A DNA stretch of 64,000 bases from Streptomyces alanosinicus (GTDB taxonomy: Bacteria; Actinomycetota; Actinomycetes; Streptomycetales; Streptomycetaceae), in NCBI RefSeq assembly GCF_014650595.1, contig NZ_BMVG01000006.1, positions 62,001-126,000 on the forward strand, given 5' to 3'. The notes beneath the pieces are model-generated. The model did not search any database. It was not told the DNA's origin and saw only the letters and a program-made list of their open reading frames with translations. Each line of letters opens with the position of its first letter. The first letter of the stretch is position 1. The position numbers and the translations under genes were made by a program. Shown here in pieces: positions 41,020 to 49,659 of the stretch.

Positions 41020-41856
41020 GTGTCGGCCAGTACTGCGCCGCCCCAGGAAGAGGCGCCCGCGCCCGCCCCCGCTCCGGCGCCCCCCGAGAAGCGGCGCGGC
41101 GCCGACACCCGAGCCCTCACCCAGGTGCTCTTCGCCGAGCTGAAGGAGCTGACCCCGGGCACGCCCGAGCACAACCGGGTACGGGGGGCGCTGATCGAGG
41201 CGAACCTGCCGCTCGTGCGCTACGCGGCCGCCCGCTTCCGCTCCCGCAACGAGCCGATGGAGGACGTGGTCCAGGTCGGCACCATCGGCCTGATCAACGC
41301 CATCGACCGCTTCGATCCGGACCGGGGCGTGCAGTTCCCGACCTTCGCGATGCCCACCGTGGTCGGCGAGATCAAACGGTACTTCCGGGACAACGTCCGC
41401 ACGGTCCACGTACCGCGCCGGCTGCATGAGCTGTGGGTGCAGGTCAACAGCGCGACCGAGGACCTGACCACGCTCTTCGGCCGCTCCCCGTCCACCGCCG
41501 AGATCGCCGAGCGGCTGCGGATCAGCGAGGAGGAGGTGCTCAGCTGCATCGAGGCGGGACGGTCGTACCACGCCACCTCACTGGAGGCCGCGCAGGAGGG
41601 CGACGGGCTGCCCGGCCTGCTGGACCGCATCGGCTACGAGGACCCGGCCCTGGACGGCGTGGAACACCGCGACCTGATCCGGCATCTGCTCGTCCAACTC
41701 CCCGAACGCGAACAGAGAATCCTTCTCCTGCGCTACTACAGCAATCTCACCCAGTCACAGATCAGCGCGGAACTCGGGGTCTCCCAGATGCATGTCTCCC
41801 GGCTCCTCGCGCGCAGCTTCCAGAGGCTCCGCTCGGCGAATCGAATCGACGCATAG
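41020..41856 (+). CDS. sigF: Stress/sporulation RNA polymerase sigma factor SigF
   Basis: 278 residues from GTG 41020 (GAGGTGG, 8-base spacing); TTG 40993 would give 287. An Ala/Pro-rich N-terminus precedes region 2 ([30 protein letters not shown]), region 3 ([17 protein letters not shown]) and region 4 with the [23 protein letters not shown]. It belongs to the SigB/SigF class. In S. coelicolor SigF acts late in spore maturation. Position just before sigN, in the same order as recalled for S. coelicolor, supports the name. No anti-sigma gene is adjacent. Confidence 0.9.
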   Translation: MSASTAPPQEEAPAPAPAPAPPEKRRGADTRALTQVLFAELKELTPGTPEHNRVRGALIEANLPLVRYAAARFRSRNEPMEDVVQVGTIGLINAIDRFDPDRGVQFPTFAMPTVVGEIKRYFRDNVRTVHVPRRLHELWVQVNSATEDLTTLFGRSPSTAEIAERLRISEEEVLSCIEAGRSYHATSLEAAQEGDGLPGLLDRIGYEDPALDGVEHRDLIRHLLVQLPEREQRILLLRYYSNLTQSQISAELGVSQMHVSRLLARSFQRLRSANRIDA

Positions 41857-42055
41857 CGCCACTCGACACGGAGCACAGCGGGCGCTCATCCGAAGCATGA
41901 CGGGCGCACGGAAGCACACACGGGAACACACCCTGCATCGCATACCCGATCGATGCATCACTGCCGTGGGCGAATCGCTCACCAGCACAGATGCCGACAG
42001 TTCGGACCCGAAATAGCGTCAGACCCCGTCTTTCCAGGGCCGATTCGCATCTCGC

Positions 42056-42093
42056 ATGTCGACATGTCACTACAGCGCGTTGCCGACATGTGA
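42056..42093. promoter_or_regulatory. Repeated GACATGT sites upstream of sigN
   Basis: GACATGTCAC (42061-42070) and GACATGTGAC (42084-42093) are 23 bases apart, two helical turns, and the first overlaps the palindrome ATGTCGACAT (42056-42065). This is consistent with cooperative binding of a regulator upstream of the promoter. Confidence 0.5.
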
Positions 42094-42110
42094 CATTCTG
42101 CGGGAGACGC

Positions 42111-42136
42111 GTTTGCCGGGCCTTCCGCTCCGGTAT
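42111..42136 (+). promoter_or_regulatory. SigB/SigF-type promoter for sigN
   Basis: GTTT (42111-42114), a 16-base spacer and CGGTAT (42131-42136) fit the GTTT-N14-16-GGGTAT consensus of the stress sigma family, 69 bases before the sigN start. Confidence 0.6.
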
Positions 42137-42204
42137 TCAGGTGAAGGCTGCGTTGCCGGAATGGCGGCGCCGCCCCGACCGTCCCGCGACCCAAAGGGGG
42201 TGGC

Positions 42205-43143
42205 ATGTCCGCAGACCAGGGCAGCTCGAAGGTGCTGACGCCCGCGAAGAGCGAGGCAGCGCCCAAGGAGCTCGACGCGCTCGACGTCCTCGACGGCATC
42301 GAGGGCGTCACGGCCCTCGACGCCGTGCCGGCCCCGCCCGCCCCGGCGGCCGCCGACCTGCCGGCCCTGCCGGCCTCGGGGGACATCGACACCCGGACCC
42401 TGTCCCGCTCCCTCTTCCTGCGGCTCGCCGCCCTCGGCGAGGACAGCCCGGAGCGGGCCTATGTCCGGGACACCCTGATCGAGCTGAACCTGCCGCTGGT
42501 CCGCTACGCGGCCGCGCGCTTCCGCTCCCGCAACGAACCGATGGAGGACATCGTCCAGGTCGGCACCATCGGCCTGATCAAGGCGATCGACCGCTTCGAC
42601 TGCGAACGGGGCGTGGAGTTCCCGACGTTCGCGATGCCGACGGTGGTCGGCGAGATCAAGCGCTTCTTCCGGGACACCTCGTGGTCGGTCCGGGTGCCGC
42701 GCCGGCTGCAGGAGCTGCGCCTGGCGCTGACCAAGGCCAGCGACGAGCTGTCCCAGAAGCTGGACCGCTCCCCGACGGTGACGGAGCTGGCCGCGGTGCT
42801 CGGCGTCTCCGAGGAGGACGTGGTCGACGGCCTCGCGGTCGGCAACGCCTACACCGCCTCCTCGCTGGACTCCCCGGCCCCGGAGGACGACGGCGGCGAG
42901 GGTTCCCTGGCCGACCGGCTCGGCTATGAGGACACGGCCCTGGAGGGCGTCGAGTACCGCGAGTCCCTCAAGCCCCTGCTGGCCAAACTGCCGCCCCGCG
43001 AACGCCGGATCATCATGCTCCGTTTCTTCGCGAACATGACGCAGTCGCAGATCGGCGAAGAGGTCGGCATCTCCCAGATGCACGTCTCCCGCCTGCTCAC
43101 CCGAACCCTGGCCCAGCTCCGCGAAGGCCTGATCTCGGACTGA
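42205..43143 (+). CDS. sigN: Stress/sporulation RNA polymerase sigma factor SigN
   Basis: 312 residues. A long acidic/Ala-Pro N-terminus to about 60 is followed by region 2 ([30 protein letters not shown]), near-identical to that of SigF, region 3 and region 4 ([21 protein letters not shown]). AAAGGGGGTGGC precedes the ATG. In S. coelicolor SigN is developmentally regulated. The high identity between the two region-2 DNA segments points to an ancient tandem duplication. The upstream stress-type promoter suggests control by SigF, SigN itself or another SigB-like factor. Confidence 0.9.
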   Translation: MSADQGSSKVLTPAKSEAAPKELDALDVLDGIEGVTALDAVPAPPAPAAADLPALPASGDIDTRTLSRSLFLRLAALGEDSPERAYVRDTLIELNLPLVRYAAARFRSRNEPMEDIVQVGTIGLIKAIDRFDCERGVEFPTFAMPTVVGEIKRFFRDTSWSVRVPRRLQELRLALTKASDELSQKLDRSPTVTELAAVLGVSEEDVVDGLAVGNAYTASSLDSPAPEDDGGEGSLADRLGYEDTALEGVEYRESLKPLLAKLPPRERRIIMLRFFANMTQSQIGEEVGISQMHVSRLLTRTLAQLREGLISD

Positions 43144-43205
43144 GGGTCCGTTCCGAGGGTTGAGCTTCGAGGGTTGAGCTTCGAGGGCTCGGTTCCGAGG
43201 GTTCA
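43144..43205 (+). repeat. Tandem GGTTGAGCTTCGAGG repeats after sigN
   Basis: Two exact 15-bp units and two variants (TCCGTTCCGAGG type) fill the space between sigN and the lipoprotein gene. They are not a hairpin. Confidence 0.65.
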
Positions 43206-43236
43206 ATTCTGACGGTTCGTCAGTGACACTGGCCCG

Positions 43237-44088
43237 ATGCTGCGAGCGACAGGGTCGGACGACACCGCGCGAACGCCAGACACGACAGACACGACAGACG
43301 CGATAGATGCGACACGTGCGACATGGACACGTGGCCGCCGAGGCGCCGTCACGGCAGCGTCGGCGGCCGTCGTCGTTCTGGGCGGGGTGGTCGCCGCGTG
43401 CGGAGCCCACGGCCCGGGCGGCGGTTTCGTCGCGGTCGGCGCGGCGGGCGGCCCGGCGCGCAGCGGTACGGCGAAGGCGACCCCGACCGGCTCGGTGTCG
43501 CTGGTTCCGCTGGACGGCGGCACGGAGGGTTCGGGCGCGCCGAGCGGCTCGCCCGGGCAGGCCGGCTCCCCGGCGGACACGCCCGGCCCGGGGCGATCGA
43601 GCGCACCGCCCGCCGGCGCCGGTGCCGACACCGGCGCCCCGGAGCGGACCACACCGCCGTCCGGCCCGCCCAGCCCTTCCGCCGGCGCGTCCGGTCCCAC
43701 CACACCCACGACACCCGCCACACCCACGCCGACCGCGTCCGGCACGCCCGCACCGACTCCCGGCCGCAGCACGACACCCACCCCCGCCGCTCTCGTCTGG
43801 GGCAGGCCGACCACGAAGGCCGTGGATCAGCGCTGGTGCCAGAAGGTGACCGTAGGCTTCCGCAACTCCGGGGGCACGGCGGTGCGTTCGGGTTCGGTGA
43901 CGTTCGGGACGCACATCATCGGCGCGCTCGGCATCGACTGGGGAACGGTCGACTCGGCGGCCGACCTCCCGGTGCCGATCACGCCGGGCGCGCACAAGAG
44001 CCCCACCTGGACGGTGTGCATCGACGCCTGGCGCGTGCCGCTCGGCATGCACATCGAGACGCGGGACGTGTCCGTCCGGTGGAAGTAG
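43237..44088 (+). CDS. Lipoprotein with Pro/Thr/Ser linker and C-terminal globular domain
   Basis: 283 residues. A lipobox VVAAC follows a hydrophobic stretch (AASAAVVVLGGVVAAC, about 40-55), giving lipidation at Cys55. Residues 80-185 are a Pro/Thr/Ser/Gly-rich spacer suited to cross the wall. The last 95 residues (WCQKVTVGFRNSGGTAVRSGSVTFGTHIIGALGIDW) form a beta-rich domain with two cysteines. The N-terminus contains a DTTDTTDAID repeat, so the start may lie further in. Surface location is inferred. Confidence 0.78.
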   Translation: MLRATGSDDTARTPDTTDTTDAIDATRATWTRGRRGAVTAASAAVVVLGGVVAACGAHGPGGGFVAVGAAGGPARSGTAKATPTGSVSLVPLDGGTEGSGAPSGSPGQAGSPADTPGPGRSSAPPAGAGADTGAPERTTPPSGPPSPSAGASGPTTPTTPATPTPTASGTPAPTPGRSTTPTPAALVWGRPTTKAVDQRWCQKVTVGFRNSGGTAVRSGSVTFGTHIIGALGIDWGTVDSAADLPVPITPGAHKSPTWTVCIDAWRVPLGMHIETRDVSVRWK

Positions 44089-44154
44089 CGGGAGTGGCGG
44101 GAGCAGGGGCAGTAGCGGAAGCAGGGACAGCGGCCGCCGAGAGCGCCGTACCCC

Positions 44155-44355
44155 TTACGCGAGCGCCAGCCAGGCGACGCCCGCCACCACGGCGAGGGCG
44201 ACGATCACACCGATGATCACGCCGATACGGGGACCGGAGGAGGCGGCCGGCTGCTGCTGGCGGCGCCCCTGGGGAGCCTCGTCGACGAACGCGCGGAACA
44301 TCTGGGTGCTGCCGGCGGGGTCGTAATTGCCCTGGGGGCCCTGGGTGTTAGCCAT
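44155..44355 (-). CDS. Small C-terminally membrane-anchored protein
   Basis: 66 residues. A polar Gln/Gly-rich N-terminus (MANTQGPQGNYDPAGSTQMF) is followed by one C-terminal helix, VIIGVIVALAVVAGVAWLAL. It is a tail-anchored layout of unknown function. ATG 44355 has TAAGGT 8 bases upstream and no ribosome-binding site, so it is likely leaderless. It is divergent from the MarR gene. Confidence 0.72.
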   Translation of the reverse strand: MANTQGPQGNYDPAGSTQMFRAFVDEAPQGRRQQQPAASSGPRIGVIIGVIVALAVVAGVAWLALA

Positions 44356-44500
44356 GGCCCGAGACCTTAGCGAAGTCGGGCCGGGGCGCCCAAGTGGGGG
44401 GCCACCGGGACAGACGGGGGCACCTCACCCGCACCGACCTGCACGTTTACGTTTGCAATACTTGCCTTTGCCAAGTTTTTGCGCCGCCGGATGCCGATTT

Positions 44501-44545
44501 GTTTGCCTGCAGCAACCAAACAGGCCTATGGTTGCCCCAAGCAAC
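44501..44545. promoter_or_regulatory. TTGC-rich operator region of the MarR gene
   Basis: GTTTG and CAAAC flank 44501-44521, and GTTGC-CCCAA-GCAAC is a perfect 5+5 repeat at 44531-44545, 17 bases before the start. Further TTGC hexamers lie at 44453-44480. These are probable binding sites of the MarR protein. Confidence 0.55.
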
Positions 44546-44561
44546 GAATTCGGGAGGTGTG

Positions 44562-45065
44562 ATGGCCGAGCAGGCGCAATTCGAAGAGCTGGCGCGTCAG
44601 CTCAGTGCCGTCGGAGCCGTGAAACGGGACATGGGACGGATCCTGCCGCCCGACTGTCCGGCCGGTTCGGCCGCCGTGCTGACACTGCTCGGCCGCCACG
44701 GAGACATGCGCATGAGCAAGCTCGCGGAGCTACTCGCCGTGGACATGTCGGTCACCAGCCGGCATGTCGCACATGTCGCCGCACGCGGCTGGATCGAGCG
44801 GCACCCGGACCCGGCGGACAAGCGCTCGCGCATCCTGCGCCTGACGCCCGCGGGCCTGGCGCAGCTGGACGAGCTGTCCCGGCGCACCACGCATCTGCTC
44901 GCCGAGCGGCTCGCCGACTGGAGCGACGACGAGGTGAGCCAGCTGATCCGGCTGATGACCCGGCTGCGCGACTCGTTCGGCGACTGCCGGTCCGCGCCGC
45001 CGCGGCACGCCGCCGCGGCCGCCCCCGTGTTCGAAGAGACCACCCGTACACCCGCAAGCGCATAA
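44562..45065 (+). CDS. MarR-family transcriptional regulator
   Basis: 167 residues, ATG 44562 with GGGAGGTG upstream. The winged helix spans GDMRMSKLAELLAVDMSVTSRHVAHVAARGWIERHPDPADKRSRILRLT in the fold order helix, recognition helix, wing. MarR proteins repress adjacent exporters until a ligand binds. The exporter gene starts 22 bases downstream on the same strand. Confidence 0.93.
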   Translation: MAEQAQFEELARQLSAVGAVKRDMGRILPPDCPAGSAAVLTLLGRHGDMRMSKLAELLAVDMSVTSRHVAHVAARGWIERHPDPADKRSRILRLTPAGLAQLDELSRRTTHLLAERLADWSDDEVSQLIRLMTRLRDSFGDCRSAPPRHAAAAAPVFEETTRTPASA

Positions 45066-45087
45066 GACGCACAAGAGAAGGAAGCCC

Positions 45088-47679
45088 ATGGCAACGACCA
45101 CACCAGCCGGTGTGCGGGCTCACGCCAAGCACGGGGGAGGCTCCTCCGCCGAGCACGGCCCGATGACCCACCGGCAGATCATGGAGGCCCTGTCCGGCCT
45201 CCTCCTCGGCATGTTCGTGGCGATCCTGTCGTCCACGATCGTCTCCAACGCCCTGCCGCACATCATCGGAGACCTCGGCGGCGGCCAGTCCGCCTACACC
45301 TGGGTCGTCACCGCCGCCCTGCTGTCGATGACCGCGGCCACCCCCCTGTGGGGCAAGCTCGCCGACCTGTACAGCAAGAAGGCTCTCGTCCAGATAGCCC
45401 TGGTCATCTATGTCCTCGGCTCGATGGCGGCCGGCCTGTCGCAGAACGCCGGCATGCTGATCGCCTGCCGTGTGGTGCAGGGCATCGGCGTCGGCGGTCT
45501 GTCCGCGCTGGCGCAGATCGTCATGGCCGCGATGATCTCGCCCCGCGAGCGCGGGCGTTACTCCGGCTACCTGGGCGCGACCTTCGCCGTCGCCACCGTC
45601 GGCGGCCCGCTGCTCGGCGGTGTCATCACCGACACCTCCTGGCTGGGCTGGCGCTGGTGCTTCTACGTCGGTGTGCCGTTCGCGATCATCGCGCTGATCG
45701 TGCTGCAGAAGACCCTGCACCTGCCCGTGGTCAAGCGGGAGGTCAAGGTCGACTGGGGCGGTGCGTTCTTCATCTCGGCCGCGGTCTCGCTGCTGCTGAT
45801 CTGGGTCACCTTCGCCGGTGACAAGTACGACTGGCTGTCCTGGCAGACGTACACCATGGTCGCCGGTTCGATCGTCCTCGGCGCGCTGTTCGTGCTCGTG
45901 GAGTCCAAGGTCAGCGAGCCGATCATCCCGCTGCGCCTGTTCCGCAACCGCACCATCACGCTGGCCTCGCTGGCCTCGCTGTTCGTCGGTATCGCGATGT
46001 TCACCGGCACGGTGTTCTTCAGCCAGTACTTCCAGCTGGCCCGGGACAAGTCGCCGACGATGTCCGGCGTCATGACCATCCCGATGATCGGCGGCCTGTT
46101 CGTCTCCTCCACCGTCTCGGGTCAGTTCATCACCCGCACCGGCCGCTGGAAGGCATGGCTGGTCAGCGGTGGCGTCCTGGTGACGGCCGGCCTGTGCCTG
46201 CTCGGCTCCATCCGGTACGACACCGAGTACTGGAAGATGGCGATCTTCATGGCGCTGCTGGGTCTCGGCATCGGCATGATGATGCAGAACCTGGTGCTCG
46301 CCACGCAGAACCAGGTCGCCCCGTCCGACCTCGGCTCGGCCAGCTCCACGGTCACCTTCTTCCGCTCCCTCGGCGGTGCGGTCGGCGTCTCCGCGCTCGG
46401 CGCGGTGATGTCCCACCGGATCACGCACTACGTCCAGGACGGCATCTCCGCCCTGAGCCCGAAGTACCAGGCGGCTCTGGCGGGCTCCAGCTCCACCGAC
46501 AGCATCCCGGACATGAGCAAGCTGCCGGCGCCGCTGCGGACACTGCTGGAGAGCGCCTACGGCCACGGCATCGCCGATGTCTTCTTCATCGCCGGCTGCC
46601 TCGCCGCCCTCGCCTTCCTGATCACCCTGTTCATCAAGGAGGTCCCGCTGAAGACGAAGGGCGCGCTCGCCCAGGCCGCCGACGGCGAGACCCCGGCCGC
46701 CGCCCCCGCGCAGACCACCGCCGCTCCCGCGGAGACCGCCGTGGAGACCCTGGAGAACCTCGTGCAGGAGCCCGCGCAGCAGCAGGTGCCCAGCTGGGCC
46801 GAGCCCGTCGTCTCGGCGGCCGGCTCCCCCGAGGCACCGGCCATGGCCATGGCCGCCGCCGCGGCGCCGGCGGCGACCGCCGTCGCCACGCTCGTCGAGC
46901 CCGCCTCCGGCGCGGGCGGCGGCACCCCGGTGCACGGCTTCGTCCGCGGCGCCGAGAGCGCCCCGGTCCCGCAGGCCGCGGTCACCCTGATCTCGCTGGC
47001 CGGCCGCCAGCTGGGCCGCTCGGTCGCCCAGTTCGACGGCTCCTACTCCGTCGCCGCCCCGGGCACCGGCTCGTACGTCCTGATCGCCTCCGCCGACGGC
47101 TACCAGCCGCAGGCCTCCACGATCATCGTGGGCGAGCAGCCGCTGTCGTACGACATCCTGCTCAGCGGCACCAGCGGGCTGACCGGTGTGGTCCGGGCCG
47201 CGGGCAGCGCGCTGCCGGTCAAGGACGCCATGGTGATCGTCACCGATGTCCGCGGTGACCTGCTGGCCACCGCCGCCACCGGCGAGCAGGGCGAGTTCGC
47301 CTTCGCCGACCTGGTGCCCGGCACGGTCACCATGGCCGTCAACGCGAGCGGGTTCCGGCCGCGCGCGCTGCCGATCGAGGTCGGCGCCACCGGGATCACC
47401 CGGATCGAGATCGACCTGGACGCCGGCGCCCGCCTCCAGGGTGTCGTCAAGGCCCCGCACGGACCGCTGGCCGACGCCCGCGTGACCCTCGTCGACCAGG
47501 CGGGCAACGTGGTCGGCACGGCCACCACCGGCACGGACGGCGCGTACGCCTTCACCGACCTGGACAGCGGCGAGTACACCGTCATCGCGACGGGCTACCC
47601 GCCCATGGCGACGGCCCTGACCGTGGCCGGCACCGGAGTCGACGGCCACGACATCCAGCTCGCCCACCCCGGCGAGTAG
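45088..47679 (+). CDS. MFS exporter (DHA2/EmrB-QacA type) fused to three carboxypeptidase-regulatory-like domains
   Basis: 863 residues, AGAAGGAAG ribosome-binding site. Residues 30-530 form a 14-helix drug:proton antiporter with LADLYSKKALVQIALV (motif A-like) and RVVQGIGVGGLSALAQIV (motif C-like). From about 610 come three beta-sandwich repeats: TPVHGFVRGAESAPVPQAAV, SGLTGVVRAAGSALPVKDAM and ARLQGVVKAPHGPLADARV. Each ends in a DGSYS/GEFAF/GAYAF core as in CarboxypepD_reg domains. Transporters of this class normally stop near 530. The next gene carries the same domain joined to YceI. The substrate is unknown. Confidence 0.92.
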   Translation: MATTTPAGVRAHAKHGGGSSAEHGPMTHRQIMEALSGLLLGMFVAILSSTIVSNALPHIIGDLGGGQSAYTWVVTAALLSMTAATPLWGKLADLYSKKALVQIALVIYVLGSMAAGLSQNAGMLIACRVVQGIGVGGLSALAQIVMAAMISPRERGRYSGYLGATFAVATVGGPLLGGVITDTSWLGWRWCFYVGVPFAIIALIVLQKTLHLPVVKREVKVDWGGAFFISAAVSLLLIWVTFAGDKYDWLSWQTYTMVAGSIVLGALFVLVESKVSEPIIPLRLFRNRTITLASLASLFVGIAMFTGTVFFSQYFQLARDKSPTMSGVMTIPMIGGLFVSSTVSGQFITRTGRWKAWLVSGGVLVTAGLCLLGSIRYDTEYWKMAIFMALLGLGIGMMMQNLVLATQNQVAPSDLGSASSTVTFFRSLGGAVGVSALGAVMSHRITHYVQDGISALSPKYQAALAGSSSTDSIPDMSKLPAPLRTLLESAYGHGIADVFFIAGCLAALAFLITLFIKEVPLKTKGALAQAADGETPAAAPAQTTAAPAETAVETLENLVQEPAQQQVPSWAEPVVSAAGSPEAPAMAMAAAAAPAATAVATLVEPASGAGGGTPVHGFVRGAESAPVPQAAVTLISLAGRQLGRSVAQFDGSYSVAAPGTGSYVLIASADGYQPQASTIIVGEQPLSYDILLSGTSGLTGVVRAAGSALPVKDAMVIVTDVRGDLLATAATGEQGEFAFADLVPGTVTMAVNASGFRPRALPIEVGATGITRIEIDLDAGARLQGVVKAPHGPLADARVTLVDQAGNVVGTATTGTDGAYAFTDLDSGEYTVIATGYPPMATALTVAGTGVDGHDIQLAHPGE

Positions 47680-47686
47680 TTCCACC

Positions 47687-47735
47687 CGGCCCGTGGCGGG
47701 GCACGCTCCGACCGGAGGGGCCCCGCCACGGGCCG
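47687..47735 (+). terminator. Terminator after the MFS fusion gene
   Basis: A 15-bp perfect stem (47687-47701 with 47721-47735) with a 19-base loop that itself has CTCCG/CGGAG pairing. Confidence 0.8.
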
Positions 47736-47815
47736 GTTCGCTCCACGACCACTGTGGCCAGCCGACCCACGTTGGCCATGCGACCGATTTGTAAGGCTTT
47801 GCAGGGAGAAACGGG

Positions 47816-48637
47816 ATGGGACTGACCGCGAAGATCCGTACGCGGGACGGGTGGGCCGTGTCGCACGCGGTCGTCACGGTGACCGACATGACCGGTACGC
47901 AGGTGCTGCGCGCCGAGGCGGATGCCGAGGGGGCCGTGCGGGATGCCACCGAGCTGGCGCCGGGGGCGTACACGGTGATCGTGACGGCCGTGGGATACGC
48001 CCCCGCGGCCTCCTCCTCGATCGTCACCGCGAGCGGCCGGGCCGAGGTCGGCACGGTCACCCTGGCCCGGCAGGGCGGCAGCGAACTGCCGCCGCCCGGG
48101 CCCTGGACCATCGACCCGGTGCACTCCTCCGTCGCCGCGGTCGCCCAGCACCTGGGGATCTCCAGCGTGCACGGCCGGTTCGCGGAGTTCGGCGGCACGA
48201 TCGAGATCGCGCCGGACGACGTCACCAAGTCCCGGGTGGAGGCGGTGATCAGGGCGGCGTCCGTCGACACCGGCAACGGCATGCGCGACACGCATCTGAA
48301 GTCCGGGGACTTCCTGGACGTGGAGAACCACCCGGAGATCACCTACCGCTCCACGGGGCTGACCGCGGCCGGCTCGGACCGCTGGACGGTGCACGGCGAG
48401 CTGTCCATGCACGGCGTCGTACGCCCCGTCGACCTGGACCTGGCCTATCTCGGCACCGGCGCGGACCCGTGGGGCGGCACCCGCGCCGCGTTCCGCGCGA
48501 CCGCCGAACTGCACCGCGAGGACTTCGCGATGAACTACAACCAGGTGCTGCAGGCCGGGATCGCCGCGATCGGTACGACGCTGAAGGTGGAGCTGGACAT
48601 CCAGGCGGTGCAGGGCGACTCCCTGCCCCAGGCGTAG
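47816..48637 (+). CDS. YceI-family protein with N-terminal carboxypeptidase-regulatory-like domain
   Basis: 273 residues. Residues 3-85 repeat the fold of the MFS C-terminus (VSHAVVTVTDMTGTQVLRAE, GAYTVIVTAVGYAP). Residues 95-268 are a YceI lipocalin-like barrel (WTIDPVHSSVAAVAQHLGIS, VDTGNGMRDTHLKSGDFLD, DFAMNY). YceI proteins bind polyisoprenoid-type lipids. No signal peptide is seen, so it is probably cytoplasmic, unlike enteric YceI. It lies 136 bases after the MFS gene, behind a hairpin. Confidence 0.92.
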   Translation: MGLTAKIRTRDGWAVSHAVVTVTDMTGTQVLRAEADAEGAVRDATELAPGAYTVIVTAVGYAPAASSSIVTASGRAEVGTVTLARQGGSELPPPGPWTIDPVHSSVAAVAQHLGISSVHGRFAEFGGTIEIAPDDVTKSRVEAVIRAASVDTGNGMRDTHLKSGDFLDVENHPEITYRSTGLTAAGSDRWTVHGELSMHGVVRPVDLDLAYLGTGADPWGGTRAAFRATAELHREDFAMNYNQVLQAGIAAIGTTLKVELDIQAVQGDSLPQA

Positions 48638-48686
48638 GCCCCCGGACGTAGGCACAGCAGGGTCAGCCACGGGGGCGGCCGTTGCC

Positions 48687-48955
48687 CCTAGGGCCTGTCG
48701 TCAAACTCCCGTCGTCCGCCCGGAGGGCGGGCCCGGCGGGGTCTGGTGCGTGCAGCTGCAAGGCGGAGGAGGGAGTCGACGGTGGGGGTGCCCCCGCGGT
48801 GGGGGTCCCCCCGCGCGAGCGAAGTCGAGCGTGGGGGAGCAGCCGAGCGTGGGGGAGCGTCGGCGACCGACGACAACGCGGCTGGGGGTGCCCCCTCTGG
48901 GGGAGTGCGTGCCAGACCCCGCCGGGCAGGCGGGAGTTTGACGACAGGCCCTAGG
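48687..48955. mobile_element. MITE-like element, 269 bp, perfect 25-bp terminal inverted repeats
   Basis: The left end at 48687-48711 begins CCTAGGGCCTGTCGTC and is mirrored exactly at 48931-48955. Subterminal pairing continues (GCCCGGCGGGGTCTGG opposite CCAGACCCCGCCGGGC). The interior is GGGGGTGCCCCC-type repeat with no coding capacity. The left 66 bp match the element at 30605. The right end reaches to 10 bases before the PPOX start. Confidence 0.85.
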
Positions 48956-48965
48956 CTGCCTGGCC

Positions 48966-49436
48966 ATGGCACCGAACATCGCTACCAACACCCGTGTATC
49001 GCTGGACGAACTGCTGGACTTCGTACGGCCCCGGCACCGGGCCCTGCTGATCACCCGCCGCGCCGACGGCGGCCCGCAGGCCTCCCCGCTGACCTGCGGC
49101 GTGGACGACTCGGGACGGATCGTCGTCTCGACCTACCCCGAGCGCGCCAAGACCCGCAACGCCAAGCGCGACTCCCGGGTCAGCCTGATCGTCCTGAGCG
49201 ACGAGTGGAACGGCCCCTGGGTCCAGATCGACGGCACGGCCGAGGTCATCGACCCTCCGGAGTCGGTGGAACCCCTGGTCGAGTACTACCGCAACATCGC
49301 CGGCGAACACCCCGACTGGGACGAGTACCGGGCGGCCATGTTGAAGCAGGGCAAATCCATCATCCGGGTGACACCGCAACGCTGGGGCCCCGTAGCCACC
49401 GGCGGATTCCCGGCACGGCTGATGCCGGACCAATAA
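48966..49436 (+). CDS. PPOX-class (pyridoxamine 5'-phosphate oxidase-like) F420/flavin protein
   Basis: 156 residues. LDFVRPRHRALLITRRADGGPQASPLTCGVDD and VSTYPERAKTRNAKRDSRVSLIVL are typical of the actinobacterial split-barrel family that binds F420 or FMN. ATG 48966 has no ribosome-binding site; TAGGCT, which spans the MITE right border, lies 8 bases upstream. The C-terminus LMPDQ differs from the LMPGEE encoded by the duplicated copy downstream. Confidence 0.9.
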   Translation: MAPNIATNTRVSLDELLDFVRPRHRALLITRRADGGPQASPLTCGVDDSGRIVVSTYPERAKTRNAKRDSRVSLIVLSDEWNGPWVQIDGTAEVIDPPESVEPLVEYYRNIAGEHPDWDEYRAAMLKQGKSIIRVTPQRWGPVATGGFPARLMPDQ

Positions 49437-49521
49437 ACACCGCCACGCACCCGACGGACGGAGTCCGGCGCAGCGCCCCGAAGCCTGCGAAGCAGCGCAA
49501 GGGGCACAGACAAAAGAGGCC

Positions 49522-49632
49522 CGGGCGGCCATGTCGAAGCAGGGCAAATCCATCATCCGGGTGACACCGCAACGCTGGGGCCCCGTAGCCACCGGCGGAT
49601 TCCCGGCACGGCTGATGCCGGGCGAGGAGTAG
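49522..49632 (+). pseudogene. Duplicated 3' end of the PPOX gene
   Basis: Positions 49522-49622 repeat 49330-49430 with a single mismatch, then continue GGCGAGGAGTAG, giving the ending PGEE. The intact gene instead ends PDQ. About 90 unrelated bases separate the copies. The downstream piece probably keeps the ancestral terminus. Confidence 0.85.
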
Positions 49633-49659
49633 TCGGCGGGAGTGGTCGGCCAGGAGGGG

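Noticed and set aside
44752..48342. A 1196-codon minus-strand frame across the MFS fusion gene
   Set aside because: It is antisense to a transporter with all expected motifs.
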